Below, in pieces: positions 12,243-24,691 of a stretch of 64,000 nt of DNA. The notes beneath the pieces are model-generated. The model worked only from the letters and a program-made list of their open reading frames with translations. It did not search any database and had not been told where the DNA came from. The position numbers and the translations under genes were made by a program. The stretch is from Rutstroemia sp. NJR-2017a BVV2. Its lineage: Eukaryota > Ascomycota > Leotiomycetes > Helotiales > Rutstroemiaceae. Location of the stretch: assembly GCA_002946415.1 (NCBI GenBank), contig NJPS01000022.1, forward strand, positions 62,001-126,000, in the 5' to 3' direction. The number at the start of each line of letters is the position of its first letter. Within the stretch, counting starts at the first letter, position 1.

Positions 12243-15200
12243 ATGGGTCCTCAATCCGAGGGAGGCCCCTATGCTGAAGGGGAACATCATGGTCCTTCGT
12301 CGCATTCTGATGACGCAGGAAGATATCATTCGGAACGAAACATGGCGATGCAAGATCAGCATCTACAAAGGCCAAATGGCGCATACTCGTCGGAAGATAG
12401 AATGCCATCACCAGCAGGAAGCGCGAGTGGACGGGATAGAGAAGGGCCACGGGATGGCAATCGAAAGACGAGTGGTGAGCGCACACGATCGAGGACGCGG
12501 AACAATAGAACAGGGAGTGGAAGCTTGCGAGTTTGTAAGAAGTGCGGTGAACCCTTAACCGGTCAATTTGTTCGTGCGCTTGGTGGTACATTCCATTTGG
12601 ATTGCTTCAGATGTCAGGTATGTTCCTTATATTTCACCGTTCCTGTTTTGTAGGTGCTTGTTCTGACTCTGGTGTTCACAGGACTGTGGTCAAATAGTCG
12701 CGTCGAAGTTCTTTCCGGTGGACGAAGAAAATGGAGAAGGACAATATCCTCTTTGCGAAACGGATTACTTTCGACGACTAGACCTGATTTGCCATCAATG
12801 CAATGGCGCACTACGTGGATCCTACATAACTGCTCTTGAACGAAAGTATCACATCGACCATTTTACCTGTTCAGTGTGTCCGACAGTATTTGGCGCCCAG
12901 GATAGTTATTACGAGCATGACGGGCAGGTATATTGTCATTACCATTACTCGACTCAGTTCGCCCAGCGGTGCAATGGATGCCAAACCGCCATCTTGAAAC
13001 AATTCGTTGAGATTTTCCGGAACGGTCAGAACCAGCACTGGCACCCTGAGTGCTACATGATACACAAATTCTGGAATGTGAGGCTGGCGTCGCCCCAAGA
13101 TGTACAAGAGGTTGCACCACAAGTGGAAGATGATATGAATGAAGAAGGTCGGAATGCGGTGCGCATGGAGGAAGAGCGAATGGAGGAAAAGGTCTATCGT
13201 ATATGGAGTGTCCTATCAACGTTCGAGGAGTCCTCAGCAGCTTGTATCTCTGACATGCTTCTTCATGTGAGTAACGGTGCCTACATGGATGGGGTAATGG
13301 TTGCGAAGAAATTCATTTGGCATGTCGATATTCTGTTCTGTTCTGCCGATAAGTTGGATGGCTTGATGATGCACCAAGGATCAAAGGGTAAGTGTCCCAT
13401 CATCGGCATGATGGCCAGTTACTAATGACTCTCAGGGTTGTCGTACTCACGCGAAGCTAAACTGCTATGCAAGAAGATTGTAGCATTCTTCTCTCTCCTT
13501 TCTAAAACCCAAGAAACAGGAGTACGGAAACTTGGCGTCACACAAGAACTTCTTGCGCTTGTCACAGGTCTGGCTCATTACTTGAAACTCTTAATACGTA
13601 TTTGTTTGCAAGGCGCACTTAAGGTGGAGAGAGAGCAGAAAGACCCAGAAGGACTGCATCGGTTCTTGGATGACTTAGGAGACATGGATTCGGTAAAAAA
13701 CGATAACAGATCGTTAGAAGCCACTACAGGAACTCCTGGACTTTCGGCAGCGAATTCCGACTCTTGTATCGCATGTCAGAAACCCATCGAGGACGAATGT
13801 GCGCGCCTTGGGGAAAGGAGATGGCATTTGGCATGTCTTAAATGTAGCAACTGTGAACGCGAGCTCAGCCAAGATGTTCAAGATGTCAGATTTAATGATG
13901 AGGAGTCACGACTGTACTGTAACGATTGTGCGGAACAGAGTCCTAGTGTGCTTTCAGGATTTGAGAAAGTTACGAGGCTACAACAATACGTCTTCCTCCT
14001 GAGGGTGGCCTTGGCTCGGTTACTCGAAATACTACGCACCACCGGCACACTACCACATACTTCCGATGACCCTAACTTGAATGGCTATAACTCCAGTGAA
14101 GGTCACAGAGTGTCTGCGCAGGACGATCCTCCTCTCTTAAAGTCCGAAAATCGGTCAAAGTCATATGGAGGTCCAATGGATGAAACCCCACGCGAATCAT
14201 CGTATGAAAATACTCTAAATGATGTACGGCGGTTACGAAGCACTCGCATGGACAAGCACCTGTCTTCTACTATCAAAAAGGCGAGAACATCGCGGATAAT
14301 GGATGGTCCCGAAGGCAAGAGTATCAGGCCAGGCTCTGCCGGTGCTGATGGATCAGATTCAAGGAACAACGAATTCCAAATCGTAGAAGACCGTGATGGC
14401 GATGGACAGTCAAGGACAGAGCTGATGTTTGGACATCAAGATGCTTTGACGTTGGACGATATCCCACGAATTGTGGCAGCAGAACAAGCCAAAGAGCAAA
14501 GGCCGAATGCTTACAAGCATGCTCGTCATGAGCTGTTCCGAACGTCTATCACTGAGCCAAAACTCATCAGTGGCCATCAGCGAACTTTCTCGGCTGGTAA
14601 TGAGCTCGATCAATCGTTGCAGCATGCACCGAGGCGAGAAGGCAAGAGGTACTTCTCTGAACTATCAGCCTTGGAGTACTTCATTGTGCGCCATGTTGCA
14701 GTTATTGCTATGCAGCCATTACTTGAAGGTCATTTCACGATGGAAGAGCTGCTTAATCTGATTGAAACTAGGAAGCCTACTTTCTGGAACAAGATGGGTA
14801 AAGCCTTCAAGAACGAGGCAAACAAAAAAGGAGTTAAAAAGAAGGGAGTCTTCGGTGTACCACTCGAAGTCATCATTGAAAGAGATGGTGCCGAGTCAAC
14901 TGATGGTGTTGGTCCTGGAGCCTTGAAGATTCCTGCCATTGTCGATGATGCAATTGCCGCAATGAGAAAGATGGATCTTTCAGTAGAGGGTGTTTTCAGA
15001 AAAAACGGAAACATCAGGAAACTGAATGAGACATTAGCAGAAATCGATGCCCACGGGTGTGATGCTGTAGACCTCAGTCGGCAGAACGTTGTTCAAGTCG
15101 CGGCGCTTTTGAAGAAATACCTCCGAGACTTACCCGACCCCTTACTGACTTTCAAACTGCACAAATTATTCATCGCCTCACAGAAAATAGCCGACGAAGA

Positions 15201-15982
15201 CAGGAGGCGCAGAGTTTTACATCTTACCTGCTGTCTGCTTCCAAAAGCTCACCGCGATTGCCTTGAGATTTTGTGTTCCTTCTTCAATTGGGTGGCATCA
15301 TTCCATCAAATCGATGAAGAATCAGGATCGAAGATGGACACACACAATCTTGCTACTGTCATTTCACCTAACATCCTCTACACCAACGCCAAAGGTCCGG
15401 TCGATGATAACTTCCTCGCAATTGAGGTTGTACACACTCTTATTGAGTGTAATGAACAAATGTGTGAAGTAAGTAACTTGTCAACACTCAACATGGAACA
15501 TTCTAATTATAAAATAGGTACCCGAAGATCTTCTTTCAATATTGAATGATCCGGTACTCTTTAATAACTCAAGCGACATTACAACGAAAGAAATCCTCAA
15601 ACGCTATGGGGACATTAGTGCAACTGGTGGAGTGAAACACCAAGTCGAAATGACCGACGGATCTGGAAACCGAGATGGCAATGGTAAACCGGTAGCTCCA
15701 GCAGTGACGCGTGTTGATGTCGACCCTGCTCATCCCGCATGGCAAAAGGAGAGCAGCGTAAGACATGTCCAGGATCCATCAATGGCCGCTGCTGGTCCTC
15801 AAAACCAGAATACACCCCCTCAACAATGGACAGGCACAGATCTAGAACATCCGCCTGCCGTCTATCGAGAAGCACAAAACAGGACACCGGATAGCCATGA
15901 TCATTCGAGGCGAGAATATCGACACTCCGGATGGGGAAGGCCACCGCCAAACGGATCTGTGGGAGTGACGGGTGCTGGTTGA
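12243..15982 (+). CDS. LIM-domain Rho GTPase-activating protein (Rga-type)
   Basis: Four exons (12243-12617, 12682-13387, 13436-15468, 15518-15982) encode 1,192 residues. The start is the first ATG after an in-frame TGA just upstream. After a disordered N-terminus, LIM zinc fingers begin at about residue 98 (CKKCGEPL, CFRCQDCG) and about 161 (CHQCNGAL). A partial third (CNGCQTAI) follows, and another full LIM lies near 470-527 (CIACQKPI to YCNDCAE). A RhoGAP domain occupies about 830-1030, with the arginine finger in EGVFRKNG, the KKYLRDLPDPLL helix and NLATVISPNIL. This is the architecture of yeast Rga1/Rga2 and filamentous-fungal RgaA-type proteins, which stimulate GTP hydrolysis by Cdc42/Rho at polarity sites. 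The C-terminal 150 residues are Pro/Gly-rich and disordered. Confidence 0.93.
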
Positions 15983-16906
15983 GACGATACATAAGAGCCG
16001 CAGTGCTCTCTCCAAGATGCGAGATGGGATGACGGATTCATATCTGGATCTTGAGAAATCCAATACACAAACACGACAAAACACAATACAACAAACACAA
16101 CACAAAAAGTAAGAAGACCAAGAAACCCCCTCTTAATGCATTACGTATATTCTTTCGGGCCGGGACGATATTTGGTGGCGTGTCGGTGCAGGTGCGTTGA
16201 GCGCATATAGGGAAGTGATGGGAGTGGAGTGGCGGCGCACGCGAACATCCAAGAGCCCCCTTTTTCTGCAGCAAAAAGTAAAGTCATACACAACCGTTTT
16301 TGCCCTGGCCCACTAAGTTTGGACTTGGTTGCTTAGGCTTGGTTTGGTTGGCTGATTGGTTGGTTGGTTGGTTGATCGATACGTTGGGTTGGTTGGGGGG
16401 CCTTTTTATGATTTGATATCAGTTGAATTGAATAACTACCTACCTACTTACCTTACTTACCTACTTACTCTATATTCGCCATACCAATCAATACATTTGT
16501 GGCCGTGGGCCGTTAGTACTCTTTTTGAGGATTGCTTGTGCTGCTTCTTAATGATGTTGTGAAGTGGTTTGGACTGTGTGAGGTGATTCTTATGGTTTTT
16601 TTGTGTCGTGTTGTACTATGTTGTGTTGTGACGGAAGCATTTCGAAATCTGAGAAGAGCCACTTGGGCTTCCTTCGACTCTGGCGCAGCTGTTGTTGGTG
16701 ATCTCTTCAGAGGATATGCTGGATTGCCTATCAAGAAAGCACCGCGAGGGTATCTATTCATCGTTCTAGGTAATTACAAATTCTTAATATACGTGAAGGG
16801 GTTGAAAAATACGCTCTGTGGTATCACATCCCACAATTATCATCAACGCACTATCAACTTTTTCTTTCCCACTCTTTTTCACTAATTACCAACATCCCAC
16901 CATTAC
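15983..16906. other. Intergenic region between convergent genes
   Basis: This holds the 3' flanks of the RhoGAP and ERG26 genes. It contains short tandem tracts: a TTGG-rich run near 16346-16373 and a TACC/TACTTACC-type run near 16435-16470. A frame of about 117 codons at 16532-16885 has no recognisable content. I see no gene. Confidence 0.6.
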
Positions 16907-18127
16907 TCACAGCCCCTTCTTCTCCGCTTCCTTCTTCCTCTGCTCCTCGAACCATCCAACAGATATCTTAATCCCGTCGCTCAACTGCACAAGTGGCTTA
17001 TATCCTAACCTTCTCTTCGCCTTCCCGACATCATAATACCTCGTCATACTACTAAACCGCACCTGAGTCTTCGTCAACTTCATTTTTCGGCCTAACGCCC
17101 AGCCTACCCATTCCACCACACCCGCTAATCCCAAGCCAAACTCCTTGCCTATAACCCATACGTGTTCAGTACCTTTCGTACTTCCAGCTGCTTTCCAAAC
17201 TTCGCGCACAAAGTCCCAGAACGGCACGGGGGAGCAATTTGTGACGAGGAAGGCTTCTCCGTCGACGCGCTCGTGGTCCAGTGGGATGGTGGATGTGCTG
17301 GAGGTGGAGAGGAGGGCTCGCGCGCAGAGGAGATGCGCGTGTGCGACGTTGAGGACGTATGTGAAGTCGAAGAGATTGGTGTTGTCGCCTAGTTGGAAAC
17401 CGTCCTTGGAGGTGTAGTAGGCGTTGAGGAGGGAGGGGATGAGTTGTACGTCGCCGGGGCCGAAGATACCTGAGGGGCGGATAGCGGCGGTGAGGAGGGT
17501 TGGGCAGGAGGGTGCGCGGTTTGCAGCGAGGACGAGGGATTCTGCTTCGGCCTGAAATTGATTGTTAGGTGGATGGTTTTAGAGAGGAACGTAGTGGAAG
17601 ATGGATGAGAAGAGTAAAGAAACGAGAGGGAAGAGCAAGTAAGGAAAAAGACATACCTTGGTAGTAGAGTAATACTCCTCTTGTTTACTAGGCGGAATAA
17701 CAGGCCACCTCTCATCCGCATTCACCAAATCTGACACATTATCACTAATAACACTCGCACTGCTTGTATAAACCAAAGCCTTCACTCCACTCTTCTGACA
17801 CGCCTCAATAACGCATTTCGTCCCATCAACATTGACTTTATAGAAAAGGTCATTCGTGCCATTGATGGCTACCGGCGAAGCGGTGTGAATTACCACATCT
17901 GGTTTTATTTCGTTGAAAATCGCAATGAGAGCGGAGGATGAGGTGATATCGCCATCGTGGTAGCTAATTGAAGAAGAAGAATGTCGGTTGCGTGTGGTGC
18001 GTAGGTCGAGAACGGATATTTGACAAGTGTAGGCGTCGTGGAGGAGAGAGACGATGTGGTGGCCGAGGAAACCACATCCGCCGATTACTAGAACTTTGCC
18101 TAAGGATGGCTTTTGTGTTTGTGCCAT
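16907..18127 (-). CDS. ERG26: Sterol-4-alpha-carboxylate 3-dehydrogenase
   Basis: Two exons, 18127-17657 and 17551-16907, encode 371 residues, the usual length for fungal Erg26. The N-terminus carries the Rossmann NAD(P) motif in VLVIGGCGFLGHHIV. The YYSTTK motif (catalytic Tyr and Lys of short-chain dehydrogenases) sits at the exon junction, followed by AEAE and the AIRPSGIFGPGD segment typical of the 3-beta-hydroxysteroid dehydrogenase family. The C-terminus has the conserved RYYDVGKAKRRLGY-P element. Erg26 catalyses oxidative decarboxylation of the C4 carboxysterol intermediate during C4 demethylation in ergosterol synthesis at the ER. A generic 3-beta-HSD/isomerase-like reductase is possible, but length and motifs favour ERG26. 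Confidence 0.85.
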
Positions 18128-18622
18128 TGTGGAGTTTTGGGAGAGTTTGGAGGAGTGGTTGTGATGTGGACAGGGAAAGTTTATTGTTGTTTAGGGGTCC
18201 ACGAAAATCCGGGGATACTTCGACGTCGCACCGGATCGGGGAAACTTTAGACCGGTGCTTGATACCAGTGAGGAAAAATCCATCGGAGGCATTACCTCTA
18301 CAGATGCAATAAGTTCGAGAGCTGTGGTTGATGGCCTTGCTGTGCACAGTCTTTCTGTTACAAATTTGATCTCAATGACTCCGCCAGTGCGTTTGCGGAA
18401 TTGGCGGCGGCTGTCTTCCGGTGATTCCCCCGGAGGCCGCCTCAGAACCAAAACCCAAGAGTCGCAAAAGTGGGACGCGAGCCTGCTCTTCGTCTTGCAT
18501 TAGACTTAATAAAGCCATTGTTCAGGACCTAGCTATGATACCAGGAGATTCTCAGTGAAGTGAAAGGCTTTCGCTATTGCCGAAATACATATTTCCATCT
18601 GAACCTTTCGGCTCCCCTGAAA
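18128..18622. promoter_or_regulatory. Divergent promoter region, ERG26 and DAL5-type transporter
   Basis: A 495-bp spacer separates the start codons of ERG26 (-) and the transporter (+). It contains several CGG/CCG triplets, for example around 18229-18234 and in the GC-rich stretch 18416-18441, which could serve Zn2Cys6 regulators. An in-frame ATG at 18560 could extend the transporter N-terminus by 21 residues. I prefer 18623 because the extension lacks conserved character. Confidence 0.45.
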
Positions 18623-20722
18623 ATGTCAGACGAAAAAGTCGAACAAGACAATGCAACTGCCCAAACACAACATGATGAGATCGCACACACTCCTGACTAT
18701 GTCCCAATGACGCATTTGGACCTTGACAAAGAGACTGCTGAGTATGTTGGAACCGCTGCTGCTCACATTGATCCCGCTTTAAACAAAAAGCTATTCTGGA
18801 CAGTCAACAGGAGGATTCTAGCATGCATGCTTGGGGTAAGTAGATTCATCGGAGTAATACTACAAAAGGCAATGGCTCACATTAGTAGACATATTTCTGT
18901 CAATCCTTGGACAAAGGGACACTCGGATTCAGCTCAATTATGGGCATCCAAAAGGATGCGAAACTTGTTGGGAACGAGTATTCGTGGGTAATTTTCTCCC
19001 ATTCACAAAAAGAAAAGTATGGGCTCTAGCTAATAACTCCAGCTCGGGACCATCCTTTACCTGGGTGTTCTAGCTGGTGAATATCCAACAAATATTCTCC
19101 TCCAAAAGTTGCCAGTTGCAAAGTATCTCGCTGCAAAGTATGTCGGCACGATCTCACGGTGTCTTGGACGGCTTGCTAATTAGATTCAAGTGTCTTCTGC
19201 TGGGGAGCAATCATCTCGTGTAGCGCAGCTACCCATGATTTTGCAGGATTGATGGTTGTGAGATTCTTGCTCGGGTAGGCCGCTTTCAAGAAACTCAATC
19301 TTCTACTCTGCTGAATAAGTTACTAGTGTTTTTGAAGCCGCTGTGCAACCTGCTTTCATCATCATGACTTCGATGTGGTATACGAGAGAGGAGCAGTCTG
19401 TTCTGACTAGTATATGGTATTGCATGACTGGCGTTCAGCTTATGGTCGGAGGTTTGATTGCATACGGTTGTTCGCAGTAGGTTCAAGGTTGAAGGGCACC
19501 AGACAGCTTGTGCTAATGTTGCAATAGTTATGTCGGACACTCCATTAAATCATGGCAACTTCTGTTCCTCGTCCTGGGCCTTGTCACTTGCGTTTGGGCA
19601 TGTTTCATCGGCTGGTGGCTGCCCGATTCTCCTATGGCGGCGAAATGCTTCACTGAAGACCAAAAGCGTCTGATGATTGAGCGTGTTCGACATAACGAAA
19701 CTGGCATTCAAAATAAGAAGTACAAGCGTTACCAACTCGTTGAAACTATTTTAGATCCAGTCACTTGGTTATATGTTATGCTTCAACTTTGTAGTACTCT
19801 CATCTTGGGAGGTAAGTTCAGTCGTCTTCTTTGGTAAATGGGTAAACTAATTTGTTCACTCCAGGTCTCGGTGTCTTTTCTAACCTGATTATTACCAGCT
19901 TTGGATTTTCAACCCTCCAGACTGATCTATTGAACATCGCACAAGGCGCTATCACCATCATGGTCATGGTCGGTAGTGCTTGGCTGTCGCAGAAGACAGG
20001 ACAAACCATCTTGATCATGCATGCATGGACTATGTGAGTATCACAACCTCCTTTGCCATCCTATGCTTGATATCTTAATGCGTATTCCCTCAAATGCCTA
20101 CAGCGATGATGCTAATCCTCGTGATAGCCCACCTATAGCTGGAAGTGCTGTCATCTACGCGATTGCTCCAAGAGCAGCCACTCGAGTTGGCCTCCTGATT
20201 GCATTCTACTGCACGCAATTCATCCTCGCCGAAGGCAACATGCTGTTCTCGCTCATCTCTCGAAACGTCGCCGGACAAACAAAGAAGTCCACAACTCTAG
20301 CAATCGCTTTCATCGCATGGGCAGGTGGAAACGCCGCAGCACCACAGGTATATCTTCCTCTAATCCTTACATCCAGAGTAAACTAGTAACAAATCGAAGA
20401 TTTTCCAACCAGGTGACAAACCTCGATATCACAAGGCCCTTACGACCCATTTGTGCCTTTATGTACTTTACAACATCTTCTTAGTCATGATACGATTCAT
20501 CTATGTTCAACGTAATAACACGAAGAGAGTCGCTGCTATGTCGGCTCTGAATGTGGAGCCCTCATCTGGGGATTCGCTGAAGGCTGATCAGAAGATTTCT
20601 CATGCTTTTGCGTTTGAAGATCTTACTGATAGGGAGAATCCGGATTTCCGTGTAAGTGGATCTATTTTCATCCAATTCTTTCTTGGACTGACTGAAATTT
20701 GGATGCCCAGTACGTTATCTAG
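18623..20722 (+). CDS. MFS transporter, DAL5/allantoate-permease type (anion:cation symporter)
   Basis: Ten exons can be joined in frame: 18623-18835, 18889-18987, 19043-19137, 19191-19274, 19327-19476, 19528-19811, 19865-20033, 20128-20347, 20400-20651 and 20711-20722. They give 525 residues. The last exon is only 12 nt (TAC GTT ATC TAG). The acceptor at 20127 restores HAWTIPPIAGSAVIYAIAP; an earlier apparent acceptor would put charged residues into a membrane helix. Hallmarks of the fungal DAL5/ACS group include SLDKGTLGFSSIMGIQKD, EAAVQPAFIIMTSMWYTREEQ and NVAGQTKKSTTLAI. Members import small anions such as allantoate, nicotinate and other carboxylates across the plasma membrane. The substrate here cannot be read from sequence. 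Its neighbours suggest uronic-acid products, which is inference. Confidence 0.85.
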
Positions 20723-21701
20723 GATAGCATGATTCAGAATGGGTGTCAATTAGGTATCTCCAATTGTTCTCTCAAAAGTATAGTTCGATCCGGAATATGG
20801 TTCCTCGGTCCGAGAACTGATGTATATTATTACCTCTTATTGTACTATGCTAGTCCTAACATACTGCAAGTCGGGTTGAAAGTCCAAGTTCAAGACGACA
20901 CTCGCCCTTGGCTCAATGTCCCCAATGTGAAACGACATATAGCTAGCTGGATTTGAATGTTCCGGGTTTGGATCTTGCTCGTAGTTTTCAAAATTGTGAT
21001 TCCGGGTTGTGTTCAACAGTATTTCTCGGGTGTTCTTGTCCGGCGATGGTTGCAACCATGTCCGGAGGACCTCCGACACTTCGCCCGCGCTCCGAAAAGT
21101 GGGTTTGTACTTCGTAGACGGCCACTGACCCCAGAAAGGTGTACAACCCCGCGATGGAAGTTCTTCGACGTCATCTACCGATATGTAGAAGGTGCTCTAA
21201 GCGATGTTTGAGGGGACTTACGCTGCCAAAGAAAGGAATGCTGTTTGGATTAAAATTTGTTGAAGAGAGATTTTTTGCACTGCAGCTTCCGCGAGTATAT
21301 GGCACATCAAGCGAACATGATGGACTAGTCCAATACGCTACCTCGCCCATGTCAAATCAATCGTGATTACTCATTCCCAGTTACGTGTTCAGCCAAATGG
21401 GGATGGAGATAGTGCTCGGTTGTGAGCAGCATTAATACCATAGAACAGACCCGTGAAGACAACAAATCTTCAGAAAGCTTCTAGAGCTTTCAAACCCCTG
21501 AAAATAAGTGGCACTGCTTATTTACTGCAAGTATCCACCTGCCAAGCTTCCATACTTGTACTTTGTTGCAGCATGGTACCCCGCAAACGCGTACCCCACA
21601 ATCCACCATGGTGTTCGTTTCAACCTCCGACTTATCATCGGTCGAACATTCGAACAAACTCTCTATGAGATGCTTCGCCGTACAAGTTCATCGACTAAGC
21701 C
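20723..21701. promoter_or_regulatory. Spacer upstream of Zn2Cys6 regulator
   Basis: About 980 bp lies between the transporter stop and the regulator start. Most of it looks non-coding. The imperfect palindrome at 21063-21075 (CGGAGGACCTCCG) has CGG and CCG half-sites separated by 7 nt, the kind of site bound by Zn2Cys6 dimers. That makes it a candidate autoregulatory or cluster operator. No other gene is supported here. Confidence 0.4.
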
Positions 21702-24450
21702 ATGCGCTCCTATGCGACCCAGAACCAAGCCGCTGAGGAAAACTATCTTGATCCAGAAGCAAGCGGCAAGATGACCAAGGGTTCAGCAGAAGAGGAAGGG
21801 CCAGCGTGAGCAAAAATCCTACTAAAGAACTCTTCAGGCGCTGATGCTACTCAAGGTGTCAACAATGCAGGAAGAAGAAGGCGAAGTGCTCCAGACAGCA
21901 GCCGTGCTCGCATTGCACGCGATTCAGTGAGCAGAAAGACACCTTAAAATCATGGCGATATCTAATGCGCCGCAGGTATAGAGTGTGTCTATGATGATTA
22001 CAAAGCAAAGCCAGGATTGAAAACTGGAGTAGTTGAAAACCTTACGCAGAGAGTAGGTGTGTGAGAGATTCTTTCTACTGTTCAAAGCTCTGCGAATGCA
22101 CTCTCGATCTTGATGAAGCTCAAAATGTACTCGCAGTCCATCTGAGCACCGCATGAGTTTTGTTTGAGCCGATTGCATGAACGATTAAAATTAAACTTTC
22201 AGATGCTGACTCATATTTAGCAACACTGGAGAACATGTTTCTGGGACAAGGTGTATTATGGCAGCAGGTTTTCAACTGTCTGAACACAGTTCAGAACGGA
22301 ACATCCATTAACGAAATTCTCTTGCAAGGTGCGCATCCTTCAAGCGGAGACACTTTGAAAGAATGCACGACACGACTCAAATCCACTCTATCAAGTTTGT
22401 CACCCGATCTCGGTAATATCGAACTGCCTTCGAGCAACCCTTTGAAACGGCGAAGAACGAACAGCACAGCAAATGGAGAACCTCCACTAAGAGCGCATCC
22501 AGCGCCTGTCGTTGGTTACGACGATGGGAAGGAGCTACCTCCAGATGACTTGATAGATGCTTTGGTCGAAGTCTACTTCACCAACATACATCCCTGGATC
22601 CCCATTTTGCACGTCAGGCAGTTTCGCGAGAGGATGAAAGATCCAGCTCAACGGAAGAAGCTTGAGACAATATTTCACGCAATTGTGTCGCTATGTGCGC
22701 GTTTCTCAAATGATCCGAGACTGGGCAATGCGGAAGTGAGAGCGCGATATTCGAAGAGAAGCAGAAACGCAGTGATTTTGCAGAGTATGGAATCGTTTTC
22801 TGTGGAGAATCTGCAGGCACTTGTCATCTGCGCATTCGATACCATCGGAAGCGGTCGTGGACCATCAGCTTGGTCAATCGTGGGAAGCATGACACGAACC
22901 GTTGAGCAACTACAACTGAGCGTAGAAGATGAAGACCGGACCCAGTCAGCAGAATTTCTTATCAAACGTATGGCTTTCTTGGCGCCTTGTAAAAGCTGGA
23001 TCGAAAGAGAAGAGCGACGACGCGTTTTCTGGAATGTGTTCTTGATGGATCGATTTTGCAGCATTGCGACAGGATGGAACTTCTCACTTACCAGCGCGGA
23101 TGTGAGGAGACGACTGCCTTGCGAAGGTGCGTTGTGGGAGGAAGGTAAGCCTTTGGAGACTCCAACACCATACTTTGGTGTGGCGGATGCCTCTTCGGGT
23201 GGCGCAACCATGCCTTCGAGACGACCGGAACTTGAAGATCAAAGCTCAATTGGAGGCTTTGCATACTGCATCGAAGCTTCAGAGAGTCTAAGTCTCGTGA
23301 CATCTTTCTTTCTAAGGAATGCGGTCAATGTCTCAAACGTGCAAGAAGTGCAGATGTGGTTGATGAAGTTCAAAGAACTTGATCTCAGGCTCGTTCAGTA
23401 AGTCCTTGAGCTTATGTTGTCGAGATTCAGACCTTCTAACCTGCCAACAGATGGAAGATATTCCTGCCAGAGCAATGGCGAGAAGCGTGTGCATTGAATG
23501 TAGACGGAGTCCTGGACCCAAACTTGACTTTGGCCCACATCACCCACAACACCGCAGTCGGCCTCCTGCATCAAGGCATAGCCTACCCATCGCCAGAATG
23601 GCAAGCAAGTCCCATTCGACTGCCCTCCGTTTCAAGCGCTGAGACCTGCGTAGCAGCTGCTACAGAAGTAGCAATAATCGCCGACAAATACCTTCAAGAC
23701 TCCAGAATACCAACGAATCCACAATTCGCCTTCTGTCTCTTCGTATGCGGGCGTATGCTTCTAGCCCACGCCCTTCACTATAATACAGTCGTCCCTCCAG
23801 AACTTGACCTGTTGACGAGAAGTTTGAGAGAAATCTCGAGACGTTGGAATGGACCTTATGTTCAAGGCCAGGCAACTGGGACAGACAACCTTGCTTCTAA
23901 GTTTGCTACTCGTCTAGATTATGCACGAAAGCATGGCCCGCATGCTTTGGATATCAGACAGCCTGCATATTCTGAAGAGCAGAACTCTCACAATACAAAT
24001 GGATCGGCTGTCCCGAGGAGAATCTTGCGCTCTACCAGTTCGCACGCATCACCCTCCAGTGGAAACCTTCAGTATATGAACGGCTTGTCACACACTGCTA
24101 CTCCCGCACCATTCACCAACGCCTATCAACTCGACGACCAGAACAATATACTCCATGAGCAAGAAGGATCACCAGACAGCATTTCGCTTGCCTTCCCACC
24201 CTTACCACTTGCATTTCAACCTCATTGCACAGATGGCAACAACACCAGGATACCATCTCCAGCCCTGGAAAATAATCAAATGCACTCCAAAAATGGGGAG
24301 ACGGACTACAACGGCTTCAGAAGTCTGCCGGAAAATGGAACGGCAACTTTTAATGCGGGTAATGGGTACGAGGATCTGAGTTCGTTCTTTGATTACTCGT
24401 TCTTGCCGACGCAAAGGATTAGTATGTTCTCTGGGACGAATACTGGGTAG
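21702..24450 (+). CDS. Zn2Cys6 transcription factor with fungal-specific regulatory domain
   Basis: Five exons (21702-21805, 21856-21926, 21976-22056, 22221-23397, 23451-24450) encode 810 residues. An in-frame TAA six bases upstream of the start supports the chosen ATG. Splicing exons 1-3 reconstructs the binuclear zinc cluster: CQQCRKKKAKC, then CSHC, then CVYDDYKAKPG, with spacing C-x2-C-x6-C-x5-C-x2-C-x6-C. A short linker and coiled-coil start follow (KTGVVENLTQRVATLENMF). The middle region contains the fungal-specific TF domain (LPPDDLIDALVEVYFTNIHPWIPILH in two conserved blocks, then RRRVFWNVFLMDRFCS). The C-terminus is Ser/Asn/Pro-rich and presumably activating. It lies between a transporter and a GH88 enzyme, so it is a plausible pathway-specific regulator of that cluster. 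Confidence 0.9.
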
Positions 24451-24691
24451 CCTGAAGTCATGTATAATATGGAAGGAGACCTGGCCACACTGGAAGCGTT
24501 TGCGGGTGGTTTGAGACCCCAGCACAAGATTTTAGGAGTTCGGGCAATTCACGCTGAGTTGGAAGTACAACACGAATCTAGTACAAATTAATTTAGCGGG
24601 CAGTTAGAAATTGACAACGCTGCCGCCTCATCTTCAAACCTCCCCCGATCCCAGACAACTGCCTGCCAAGCATGCATCTCTGACTTCCAAC

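Noticed and set aside
16532..16885. 117-codon plus-strand frame between RhoGAP and ERG26
   Set aside because: Composition is T/G-rich with no domain, and it lies in the shared 3' flank of convergent genes.
20096..20140. Apparent frame disruption in a membrane helix of the DAL5-type transporter
   Set aside because: Using the acceptor ending at 20127 instead of the earlier CAG near 20103 restores HAWTIPPIAGSAVIY in frame, with a CTAAT branch site inside the intron. No frameshift is needed.
21453..21774. 88-codon plus-strand frame just upstream of the Zn2Cys6 gene
   Set aside because: It overlaps the first exon of the regulator in another frame. The regulator frame joins correctly to the zinc cluster across two introns.
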